Assembly (NCBI GenBank): GCA_026710155.1
Contig: JAPORQ010000022.1
Span: 1-64,000 of the forward strand
From: Paracoccaceae bacterium
Lineage (GTDB): Bacteria; Pseudomonadota; Alphaproteobacteria; Rhodobacterales; Rhodobacteraceae
Length of the DNA stretch: 64,000 bases
Direction of reading: 5' to 3'
In this document: positions 1 through 7,361 of the stretch, one piece after another
Layout of the letters: every line of letters starts with the position of its first letter
Position numbering within the stretch: position 1 is the first letter of the stretch
The notes under the pieces: model-generated
What the model saw: the letters and a program-made list of their open reading frames with translations, nothing else
Databases searched by the model: none
Told to the model about the DNA's origin: nothing
Translations under genes and position numbers: made by a program

Positions 1-2
1 TG

Positions 3-218
3 CCCCAATTCGTTCCCCCGTCAATTCCTGCCGGCAATCCGGTTTTCCAGCAATCCCCACCTGTTCCTCGATGGGGGTATGGGAATGGTTGGCAGGCCTC
101 CAATGCCTGCATGCGGAATACCGGCACCTTCATTCAGGTGGTGAATGTGGTGTCGCCTCCTTCTCAAAAGCCAATGCAGGTGTCTTGGCAGAAGAATGGA
201 ACCGTCGGCATGGATTGA
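3..218 (+). CDS. possible 3' end of an unrecognised coding sequence
   Basis: Frame 3 is open from the left edge to a TGA at 216-218 and reads like a protein tail (WGYGNGWQASNACM, then QVSWQKNGTVGMD). The frame stays open beyond the TGA for a further stretch with several cysteines, so the stop could also be a decay mutation. I do not recognise a family, and the start lies outside the window. The DNA from 1 to 494 is clearly richer in GC than the operons that follow, like the patch around 12.0-13.1 kb. From 219 to 494 I see no convincing gene on either strand; the other open frames look like GC-rich shadows. Confidence 0.25.
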   Translation, partial: PQFVPPSIPAGNPVFQQSPPVPRWGYGNGWQASNACMRNTGTFIQVVNVVSPPSQKPMQVSWQKNGTVGMD

Positions 219-494
219 AAGGGAACCGGACCGCCGGACGGGAATTGGCCGCAAACCCACAGAACCTGCATGCACTCAGGATCCGGCGACGGCTGCCGCC
301 CCGCCTTCACGGTCGGGCAACATTGTGGAAAAAGGCGGGCTTCCCTCCCCCCGCAGCAACCGGAACATCCCCCTAGACAACATTCCAGGATTCCATCAGG
401 TGGGACCATTCAGGTCAGGAGGTGAATTGCAAGACCTTTGGATTCAAATATGTAATCACCTTTCGGTTCGACTCTATCTTGCCCGGCAAGGCCG

Positions 495-1155
495 TTAATT
501 GCCGCTCGGTATGCATCGGTTGCGGTCGTTTTGCCAAGTCGAGGTCGGACTAGCGTTGCAAGTGTTCCTCGCTTGAACACACGCCGCATAATCTAAAGTT
601 GGATGGGCAAAGCAGCCCGTTCTATAGCCTCCATGAGGATTGCTTGGATCGCGGGCGGTACGGAAGCACTGCATCGAAAAAGGATTGAGATTGCCATAAC
701 CGAGATACGGGCTGTATACCACTGCGACATAATGCGCGTTGGGCTCAAGGCCAGTGAGGTTCAGTGTCCCTGACAAGATCGTGCCGGTGATTTCACCAAT
801 CCGCTTGCCCCATATGCGGGTGCCTGCCTTGGCGTCATTGCCCATGACGGCGACATCGACCAGTTTTGGATCGTTGGGAAACGAGGTCTCGCTGTATTGC
901 CCACCGAAGGTGAAATCAGGGGCTATATCCAGAGAAATTGTTGCGCTGTTGTGAGTGATGCCAGTAATCTGCAAGACGCAAGCGGGAAAGGTGCAGTCAG
1001 TTTTATTTTCACTTGTCCATCGCGTGACTCGGTGGTCGCCGGCCTCAGGCGTACATGCGGATGGGCCAACCACCTGCGCCCATCCCGGCACAGACATCCC
1101 CATCACCAACAGGAGGGTTGTCAATTTATGGGGGGGGGTATAATGTGAATTTCAT
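495..1155 (-). CDS. secreted cysteine-rich FN3-like protein, out of frame at a C9 tract (phase-variable candidate)
   Basis: The minus strand has a good Shine-Dalgarno (AGGAG), 7 bases, then ATG at 1155. This start reads MKFTLYPPP and stops at once, because the poly-C run holds nine C. With eight (or eleven) C the ATG joins the long frame and gives a 219-residue protein. It begins with a textbook signal peptide: a short basic start, YPP, the core TLLLVMGMSV and cleavage near GWAQ. Without a frame change the long frame could only start at a TTG inside the signal peptide. The mature part has a fibronectin-III-like stretch (ITGITHNSATISL ... LNLTGLEPNAHYVAVVY) and a C-terminal region with paired cysteines (QCF, GCF, NTC, RC). 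It is homologous to the gene at 12159-12834. Function is unknown; export to periplasm or cell surface is inferred from the signal peptide. Confidence 0.75.
1130..1138 (-). repeat. C9 homopolymer (G9 on plus strand) inside the signal-peptide codons
   Basis: Nine consecutive G on the plus strand lie 16 to 25 bases after the ATG of the secreted protein gene. The tract encodes the prolines of a TAC-CCC-CCC motif. Nine bases put the ATG out of frame with the rest of the gene; eight or eleven restore it. Such tracts change length by slipped-strand mispairing in known contingency loci. The same tract, at the same place relative to the ATG, occurs at 12179-12187. Confidence 0.85.
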
Positions 1156-1197
1156 TCGATTTCTCCTATCCATATACCATGTGATACAAAACGTTAT

Positions 1198-1443
1198 TTG
1201 TTTTTTCTGAAATTTAGCAATTTTCAAGCTGATATACAACTGGATTCTTCAATAGCAATTCGGTTCCCTGAACAAATGCTTGATCTCCTTGACAATACTA
1301 CATTGATGAATTTTCCCCAACCATCTTACTTGACTGAGGTAAGAAAGATACTTGATACTGTCGTTGATACGAACCCGGAATTGAAATCAGATCCCAAATG
1401 CCGGAAATTGATTGACTTGATCGAACGAAATGGTCATATGTAA
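1198..1443 (+). CDS. hypothetical protein, 55-81 residues
   Basis: An open frame ends at 1443. The longest version starts at TTG 1198; an internal ATG at 1276 would give about 55 residues. Neither has a clear Shine-Dalgarno. The sequence has ordinary protein composition (LTEVRKILDTVVDTNPELK, then a lysine- and cysteine-containing tail) and looks helical, with no signal peptide or membrane segment. I do not recognise it. It sits alone between the secreted-protein gene and the sulfite reductase operon and may be a remnant of a longer gene. Confidence 0.3.
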   Translation: MFFLKFSNFQADIQLDSSIAIRFPEQMLDLLDNTTLMNFPQPSYLTEVRKILDTVVDTNPELKSDPKCRKLIDLIERNGHM

Positions 1444-1510
1444 AGTCAAGGTTCCGGCATGGAGACGACAAAGCACATTTGATGCCTGATCAGTTACGAG
1501 ATTCTAAATA

Positions 1511-1936
1511 TTATCCAGTTTTCAACAATCGATCCTGATAACTCAGCTTTTTTTTGAGAGCCTGGTTTTGCCAAAGCCATTCAGGTTGTCGTGCAGCAAG
1601 CAGATCGTCTATTTCAATTTCATCAAATCCACTTAATCTGGCCATCCTGTATTGATCGGCAATCAGATATCCCTGTCCCCTCAGGACCCCTTGATAACCC
1701 AATTGCCTCAATCTTTTGGCCATGCTGAATCCCCGACCATCGTTAAAATCAGGAAAGGAAATTCTGATCAATTCGACCCAGCAGAAAAAAGGTTGAAGTT
1801 CATCTGGATTCTCATCGTTGTTCAGGTCAAGTCTGACCGGATTTTCAACGCCCTTTCTCAAGGTTTCCAGGGTTATGAAATCTTCTTCCTTCAAATTGTC
1901 CTGGTCAAAGCCATGATCTCGAACAATTTTACTCAA
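1511..1936 (-). CDS. DUF934 family protein of the sulfite reductase operon
   Basis: This 141-residue soluble protein matches the DUF934 family, which in alphaproteobacteria follows the sulfite/nitrite reductase gene in cys operons. Its biochemical role is not established. Typical features are the central SFPDFNDGRGFSMAKRLRQ stretch and the following LGYQGVLRGQGYLIADQ. The start is a TTG at 1936 that overlaps the cysI stop (TTGA), which indicates translational coupling. It is the last gene of the operon cysG-DUF2849-cysI-DUF934. In many relatives cysH (PAPS/APS reductase) comes next, but here nothing resembling cysH follows. Confidence 0.85.
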   Translation of the reverse strand: MSKIVRDHGFDQDNLKEEDFITLETLRKGVENPVRLDLNNDENPDELQPFFCWVELIRISFPDFNDGRGFSMAKRLRQLGYQGVLRGQGYLIADQYRMARLSGFDEIEIDDLLAARQPEWLWQNQALKKKLSYQDRLLKTG

Positions 1937-3615
1937 TGTCCTGTCCTCTCTTTGTGTTTGGTCTTCAAATGAGGATACAATGCTTCCTTGAAGGGGTCCA
2001 TACCCAGCCGGTTATAACAATTATAAAAGGTCTCATTGGGCGATTTCCTGAGTTTGAGGTATGACTTCAACAATCGTTCGAGGGCAGGAATGAGTTCTTC
2101 GGAAGAAAAACCTGGACCAACCCTAGTACCAATATGTGCATCCTCGGTGGCATTGCCACCAAGCGTAATCTGATAATTCTCCACCCCGGCCTTGTCCAGA
2201 CCAAGAATGCCTATGTGCCCCACATGATGATGCCCACAGGCGTTGATGCAGCCTGAAATCTTGATTTTCAGCGGGCCGATTTCCTGTTCCAATTGCAAAT
2301 GGTCAAATCGCTTCGCAATATCCTGGGCGATTGGAATCGAGCGGGCAGTAGCCAAGGCACAATAGTCCATGCCTGGACAGGCGATAATATCCGACAACAG
2401 GCCAAGGTTGGGAGTCGCCAAACCGGCTTTGGTCAATTCATCGTAAATTTGGGGAATGTGTGCCTTGGGAACATGTGGAAGTACAATGTTCTGCTCATGA
2501 CTCACCCGCAGTTCATCATGCGCATATTTTTCCCCAAGATTGGCCATAACCCTCATCTGATAGGCAGTCGCATCACCTGGTGTTCCACCAACAGGTTTCA
2601 ATGAAACGGTAACTATTCCGTACTCTGGAACCTTGTGTCGGGCAACATTGTTTTTTACCCACTCCCTGAATTCAGGGTCATGGGCAATCCGTGATACATA
2701 GTCATCAACCGAAAGCCTGTCGTATTCAGGGGGGGAAAAATCCCGTTCAATGGTTTGGAGCAAGTCGGGATTAACTCCCGGAAACTCTGACTTGCGGGAT
2801 ACAAATTCCTTTTCGATTTGTGCTTTCAATTCCTCGATACCTGTTTCATGGACAAGTATCTTGATACGGGCCTTGTATTTGTTATCCCTCCTGCCACTAA
2901 GATTGTAGACCCTTAATATAGCCTCAACATAAGGCAACAGGTCCTCCTTGGGCAGAAATTCCCTTACAACCTTTCCTATCATGGGGGTCCTGCCCAGACC
3001 ACCCCCAATCAGGACTTCGTATCCCTTTCTACCCTCGGCATCCCTTATGGTTCTGAGGCCAATGTCATGGGCACGGGTTACTGCCCTGTCATTTGGTGAA
3101 CCGGTGACGGCAATCTTGAACTTTCTTGGCAGATATTGGAACTCCGGATGGTCCGTTGACCATTGCCTCAACAGTTCCGCTGTCATGCGGGCATCTTCAA
3201 TTTCATCACGGGCGGCACCGGCAAAATGATCTGCAGTTACGTTCCTTATACAGTTGCCGGACGTTTGAATGGCATGCATCGAGACATCAGCAAGGGCATC
3301 CAGGATATCTGGAACATCCTTGAGCTTGGGCCAGTTGAATTGAATATTCTGGCGAGTGGTGAAATGACCGTAGCCTTTATCCCATTTTTCGGCGATTATG
3401 GCCAGTTGTCGCATCTGTTTGCAGTTCAGGGTTCCATAGGGTATGGCAACCCTGAGCATATAGGCATGAAGTTGCAGGTAAAGTCCGTTTTTCAGTCTCA
3501 GGGGTTTGAATTCCTCTTCGGTCAAGGCTCCGGACAATCGTCTCTCAACCTGATCCCTGAATTCCTCTACTCGTGCACGGACAAAGGAATGATCAAATTC
3601 ATTGTAGTTATACAT
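1933..3615 (-). CDS. cysI: nitrite/sulfite reductase hemoprotein
   Basis: Six-electron reduction of sulfite to sulfide for cysteine synthesis, in the cytoplasm, with siroheme and a 4Fe-4S cluster. The 560 residues have the two-fold ferredoxin-like plus siroheme-binding architecture of this family. The cluster and siroheme ligands are visible as CPGMDYC (about residues 411-417) and CINACGHH (about 451-458). The substrate-side basic region includes FTTRQNIQ and RNVTADH. The size and lack of a flavoprotein partner suggest a ferredoxin-dependent or CysJ-independent type. Sulfite rather than nitrite is inferred from the neighbours (siroheme synthase, DUF2849, DUF934). The start ATG directly follows the TAG of the upstream gene. 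Confidence 0.93.
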   Translation of the reverse strand: MYNYNEFDHSFVRARVEEFRDQVERRLSGALTEEEFKPLRLKNGLYLQLHAYMLRVAIPYGTLNCKQMRQLAIIAEKWDKGYGHFTTRQNIQFNWPKLKDVPDILDALADVSMHAIQTSGNCIRNVTADHFAGAARDEIEDARMTAELLRQWSTDHPEFQYLPRKFKIAVTGSPNDRAVTRAHDIGLRTIRDAEGRKGYEVLIGGGLGRTPMIGKVVREFLPKEDLLPYVEAILRVYNLSGRRDNKYKARIKILVHETGIEELKAQIEKEFVSRKSEFPGVNPDLLQTIERDFSPPEYDRLSVDDYVSRIAHDPEFREWVKNNVARHKVPEYGIVTVSLKPVGGTPGDATAYQMRVMANLGEKYAHDELRVSHEQNIVLPHVPKAHIPQIYDELTKAGLATPNLGLLSDIIACPGMDYCALATARSIPIAQDIAKRFDHLQLEQEIGPLKIKISGCINACGHHHVGHIGILGLDKAGVENYQITLGGNATEDAHIGTRVGPGFSSEELIPALERLLKSYLKLRKSPNETFYNCYNRLGMDPFKEALYPHLKTKHKERTGH

Positions 3616-3918
3616 CTAGGCTCCAGCTTGTTTGCCATGAAAATAATTGGACGGTCCAAGGGTTCTGAATTGTTCCCTGAAATGAACGGGTTCAGGCCGA
3701 CCCTCCGAATCAATTCTGGTATCGGCAAGATACGCACCCACATGAATATTCCTTTGCTTGTCAGCCTCGGCAAGTCTGGCATCAGCCGTCTCCGGATCAT
3801 GGAAAACAGCAGCCTCGGCAATATTTCTGACCCAATTCCCGTCCTTGGAAAAATAAATCACATCACCTTCAAGCAAATGGTTGGAGGTGATAACCTTGGG
3901 CAGGTATTTTCTGGACAT
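3616..3918 (-). CDS. DUF2849 family protein
   Basis: A 100-residue protein starting MSRKYLPKVITSNHLLEGDVIYF, placed between siroheme synthase and sulfite reductase exactly as DUF2849 proteins are in other alphaproteobacteria. The start ATG at 3918 overlaps the TGA of cysG (TGATG), and its stop touches the cysI ATG. A longer upstream reading is possible but would overlap cysG by 140 bases and is unlikely. The role is unknown; co-transcription implies a part in sulfite reduction or siroheme delivery. Confidence 0.85.
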   Translation of the reverse strand: MSRKYLPKVITSNHLLEGDVIYFSKDGNWVRNIAEAAVFHDPETADARLAEADKQRNIHVGAYLADTRIDSEGRPEPVHFREQFRTLGPSNYFHGKQAGA

Positions 3919-5123
3919 CAACTTTCCCTCATTGTCATGCCAGATTCTGCTGAGGCAAGTTCCCCAGTTAGATTTTTGGAATATTGTTCCCTCAATCCTT
4001 CGGTGTTTAGTGGTTGTCTGGGATGAATGTAACTCAAATCGACACCGTTTTTCCACCTGGATCGATCATCAACAAAAACCGAAAGCAGATCCCCTGATCT
4101 TTCCCCGGTGTGTCGCGACTTGATAGGCGAAATGCCCGGAACGAACTCGAATTTGATACCCAATTCCTCTATCCTGGTGATTTCTGACCCAAGTGATTCC
4201 CACATCTGGAGGGAATCGGAACCCAATTGCAGTATCGTTTCACCACCAGAAAATTCCTGACAAATTGATGCAATTATTTGTTGGCGGGTATGACCTTCAA
4301 GCTCGGTTCTCTGGTCCAGTTGAACGAGTTCTGCTTCTCGCCGTGCCAACTCAAGGATGGATTTGGAAATGCGGTTGTCATAAAAAATGACATCGGCATT
4401 TTCGATCAGTCTGCGGGCCTTGACAGTGAGTAAATCGGGATTGCTGGTACTGGATTCCACTAAATAAAAGACACTTTTTCCTTCATGCTCCGGATCAAAG
4501 TTTTCAAGTATTTCTTCCAGATTTTCGAGAAGTCCTTCCTCTGGTATTTCCCGGGCCTTTTTGGTGAGTATCCTTTCAAAGTACGATGACCAGAAAGACC
4601 TGATTTGCAGGCTTGATAGTTTTGAAGCAACCCTTTTCCTGAATGCTGTGCTGATTTTTGCCACCCTTCCAATGGATTCCGGAAGCAAATCCTCAACCCG
4701 TGCCTTTATCTTGCGTGCCAATACAGGTGCTGTTCCTTCTGTACCGATGGCTACGGTTATTGGATCCCTGTCAACAATGGCCGGGGTTATGAATTGACTA
4801 AGTTGAAGATTGTCAACGACATTGACCAAAACACCATTTGCCTCACCCAAAGCCAATATTTTCCGATCCTTTTCAGGATTGTTGTTGGCACCGTATAGGA
4901 GTAGGCATCCTTGCAAATCATCTGACTTTAACTCCCGGTCATGGTGAACAAGCATGCCCCGTTTGTACCAGTTGATGATATCGGGGGCTGGCATCTTGCC
5001 AAAAACCTCAATCAGGGCATCGGTTTTCAACAACAATCTTATTTTTGGAACCGCTGTTTCACCTGCACCGGAGATAGCTATCTTTTTTTGGGCCAAATCC
5101 AAAAACAAGGGGAAATACTTCAT
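3918..5123 (-). CDS. cysG: siroheme synthase, methyltransferase half degenerate
   Basis: Residues 1-210 match the precorrin-2 dehydrogenase/ferrochelatase half of CysG: a Rossmann start (FLDLAQKKIAISGAGETAVPK is unusual but alignable), NVVDN, then the PAIVDRDPITVAIGTEG loop. The C-terminal half starts near residue 218 and aligns with uroporphyrinogen-III methyltransferase, but its key motifs are lost. The usual VGAGPGDP reads VESSTSNP, and RLKGGDPFIFGRG reads LQLGSDSLQMWES. The protein is 401 residues against about 460 for full CysG. So oxidation and iron insertion are likely, while SAM-dependent methylation is doubtful and may come from a separate CobA-type enzyme. First gene of the operon, with a candidate operator upstream at 5174-5217. 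Confidence 0.88.
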   Translation of the reverse strand: MKYFPLFLDLAQKKIAISGAGETAVPKIRLLLKTDALIEVFGKMPAPDIINWYKRGMLVHHDRELKSDDLQGCLLLYGANNNPEKDRKILALGEANGVLVNVVDNLQLSQFITPAIVDRDPITVAIGTEGTAPVLARKIKARVEDLLPESIGRVAKISTAFRKRVASKLSSLQIRSFWSSYFERILTKKAREIPEEGLLENLEEILENFDPEHEGKSVFYLVESSTSNPDLLTVKARRLIENADVIFYDNRISKSILELARREAELVQLDQRTELEGHTRQQIIASICQEFSGGETILQLGSDSLQMWESLGSEITRIEELGIKFEFVPGISPIKSRHTGERSGDLLSVFVDDRSRWKNGVDLSYIHPRQPLNTEGLREQYSKNLTGELASAESGMTMRES

Positions 5124-5173
5124 TTGCTCACTTTCTTGAGAACATAAAAGAATTGAAGTGGGCTAAATAGGAA

Positions 5174-5217
5174 ATTGTTTTGTTGTATTCAACAAATACA
5201 ACTTCTTACAAAACAAT
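5174..5217. promoter_or_regulatory. nested inverted repeat upstream of cysG
   Basis: GTTGTATT (5182-5189), a 5-base spacer and AATACAAC (5195-5202) form a perfect inverted repeat. It is enclosed by a second pair, ATTGTTTTG (5174-5182) and CAAAACAAT (5209-5217). It lies 51 bases upstream of the cysG start in an AT-rich gap, so it may be the operator of the sulfite reductase operon. No regulator can be named from sequence alone. Confidence 0.45.
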
Positions 5218-5350
5218 GTTCTATATTCATGTATATTTAGAAAAATCGTTTTGAAGATTGTTGGTTCTCAAAATGGGTGTTCAACTTGGTTGGTTGGTCG
5301 TTGGAGTTCAATCGGCGCCAATAAACTGAATCGGTTGTTGAGGTTTAAGG

Positions 5351-6226
5351 TTAGCTTAATCCATCATGGGCCTTGAGTAGACCGGGGATTTGACTTGGAA
5401 TGTCTGCCACTTGTATGCCGTTTTTTTCCAAATGACCCCGTTTTGCCTTGTAACTGCCCGAGTTCCCCGATACGATAGCACCTGCATGTCCCATCTTTTT
5501 GCCCTCCGGGGAACTCTTTCCGGCTATGAATGCAACAACCGGCTTGTCAATGGTCCTGGCCAATTCAGATGCTTCTTCCTCAGCTGTACCACCGATTTCA
5601 CCACAAATCACGATGGCTTTGGTTTTCCTGTCCTCATTGAGGTGTTTCAGGGCCTCCCTGGTATTGGTACCTATAATGGGATCGCCGCCGATACCATAAA
5701 AGGCAGATTGGCCCAAATCATTCTGAGCAAGATTAAGGCAGACCAGGGTTCCCAGACTTCCCGACCTGGATATAACTCCTATGGAGCCTTCCTTGAAAAC
5801 CTTGTTGTTAAACCCCGGCATGATACCTGCGAAAGCCTCTCCCGGTGTAACCATTCCGGCAGTATTTGGACCGATGATTTGAGTTCCGTTCAAACGGGCA
5901 ATGGTTATCATTTCCATGACATCCTGAACCGGAATATGCTCGGTTAGACAAATAACAACCTTTGCTCCGGCTTCACAGGCATCCCTGGCAGCCTGCTTGC
6001 AGGCAGCTGGGGGTACAAAAAACAGGGCTGTATGAAAATCCAACTCCTGTGCTGCATGGCTTGCAGAAGCATAAACCGGTAAACCCAAATGTTCCTGTCC
6101 GGCCTTGCGAGGGTTAACACCTCCAACCACATTTGTACCATATTTGATCATTTCGGCTCCCCAGAAGGTACCCTGCTTGCCGGTTATACCAAATATCAGG
6201 ACGCGGTGTTGCTTTCTCAATATCAT
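5351..6226 (-). CDS. acid-CoA ligase (succinyl-CoA synthetase family), alpha subunit
   Basis: The 291-residue protein is a SucD-type alpha subunit: CoA-binding Rossmann start (IFGITGKQGTFWGAEMIKYG), the GPNTAGMV and SRSGSLGT loops, and the phosphohistidine region GKKMGHAGAIVSG near residue 250. The family makes an acyl-CoA with ATP hydrolysis to ADP and phosphate through a phosphohistidine. Members include succinyl-CoA, malyl-CoA (MtkB) and sulfoacetyl-CoA ligases. It is the last gene of an operon with the beta subunit, an acylating aldehyde dehydrogenase and a TctABC transporter. This context argues against the housekeeping TCA enzyme and for activation of an imported acid. Confidence 0.85.
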   Translation of the reverse strand: MILRKQHRVLIFGITGKQGTFWGAEMIKYGTNVVGGVNPRKAGQEHLGLPVYASASHAAQELDFHTALFFVPPAACKQAARDACEAGAKVVICLTEHIPVQDVMEMITIARLNGTQIIGPNTAGMVTPGEAFAGIMPGFNNKVFKEGSIGVISRSGSLGTLVCLNLAQNDLGQSAFYGIGGDPIIGTNTREALKHLNEDRKTKAIVICGEIGGTAEEEASELARTIDKPVVAFIAGKSSPEGKKMGHAGAIVSGNSGSYKAKRGHLEKNGIQVADIPSQIPGLLKAHDGLS

Positions 6227-6235
6227 TCCTGTTCT

Positions 6236-7357
6236 CTAACCCGCAGCTTCCACAGCCTTGATAACAGCTTCATCCATTAAATCACAGGGTTCCAGATTCA
6301 ACTCTTCCCTGACCATGGCAATTGCTTCAAGATAACCGGTCCCATTGATCGAAAAAAACACCGGTATGTCCGGTTTGAGTTCTTTCCATGCCTTCACGAT
6401 TCCTTCGGTCATGACATCCGTTCGGGCGAATGCTCCACAAAAATTGACCAGTATGGATTTGACGTTGGGGTTTTGCAAAAGTATCTCGAGTGCCTCCCTG
6501 CTTTTGGTATAGGCCTCGCCACCTATTTCAAGGAAATTGGCCGGCTTTCCACCAAAATATGTTATGGCATCCATCGAGGTCATGGTAAGTCCGGCACCAT
6601 TGGCGATAACACCTACATTACCATCAAGTTCAATGTATTTGAGACCGCTTTGGGAAGCTCTCATTTCCAGTTCGGTTTGAATTTCAGGGGCAATTTCACC
6701 TTCGAGCTTCTCCTGCCGATAAATTGATGAATCATCCAGAATGAACTTGCAATCGAGGGCAATGATGTCTCCATGACCAGTTATCACCAGAGGGTTTATT
6801 TCCAGCAGCTCGGCATCATTCGAACGATAGACCTGAAACAACTGCTGAATGGTATCAATCATTTTGTCGGTTACATGTGGCAGGTGACCGATGGTTTGCT
6901 TGAGAAATTCCCTTGAGATAGAATCACCAAAGGGAATTGGCTTAAAAATCATCTGGCTTGGGTCCTGCTGGGATATTTCCTCGACATCCATCCCTCCCAT
7001 GGTTGAAAACACCAATATTGGTCCCTTGGTCCGGGTGTCATTCATTATGGCCACATAACATTCCGTAACTATATCGGCCACTTCCTCTAGCAGGATTTTC
7101 TTGACTGCATGGCCGGCAATATCCATACCAAACATTGACTCGGCCATGTCTGTCGCTTCCTCAAGACTATCTGCCTTTCGAATGCCTCCCGACTTACCCC
7201 TTTTTCCGGTTGGTATCTGGGCCTTTAAGACACAGGGTCCTATTTCCCGAAATGCAGTTGCGGCTTCATCAACAGAAGTGGCAAGTTTGCTCTTTGGAAT
7301 TTTGATTCCAGCAGTTGCCAATAATTTCTTGCCACTGAATTCACATAGATTGGCCAT
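6236..7357 (-). CDS. acid-CoA ligase (ADP-forming), beta subunit
   Basis: A SucC/MtkA-type beta subunit with an ATP-grasp N-terminal domain (ATAGIKIPKSKLATSVDEA, then LKAQIPTGKRGKSGG) and a C-terminal CoA-ligase domain (GNVGVIANGAGLTMTSMD, ILVNFCGAFARTDV). I start it at ATG 7357 (MANLCEFSGKKLLA), 373 residues, because this matches the family start and leaves a 4-base gap after the aldehyde dehydrogenase; an upstream start would add 24 unrelated residues. It pairs with the alpha subunit 9 bases downstream. Substrate cannot be read from sequence; candidates from context are sulfoacetate or another small carboxylate. Confidence 0.85.
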   Translation of the reverse strand: MANLCEFSGKKLLATAGIKIPKSKLATSVDEAATAFREIGPCVLKAQIPTGKRGKSGGIRKADSLEEATDMAESMFGMDIAGHAVKKILLEEVADIVTECYVAIMNDTRTKGPILVFSTMGGMDVEEISQQDPSQMIFKPIPFGDSISREFLKQTIGHLPHVTDKMIDTIQQLFQVYRSNDAELLEINPLVITGHGDIIALDCKFILDDSSIYRQEKLEGEIAPEIQTELEMRASQSGLKYIELDGNVGVIANGAGLTMTSMDAITYFGGKPANFLEIGGEAYTKSREALEILLQNPNVKSILVNFCGAFARTDVMTEGIVKAWKELKPDIPVFFSINGTGYLEAIAMVREELNLEPCDLMDEAVIKAVEAAG

Positions 7358-7361
7358 TTTA

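Noticed and set aside
164-409. Several overlapping open frames in the first 500 bases on both strands
   Set aside because: GC-rich DNA creates long open frames by chance; apart from the edge frame ending at 218 none has natural composition, ribosome site or homology.
3163-4026. A 287-residue plus-strand frame opposite the sulfite reductase genes
   Set aside because: Antisense to well-supported cysI, DUF2849 and cysG; composition typical of a shadow.
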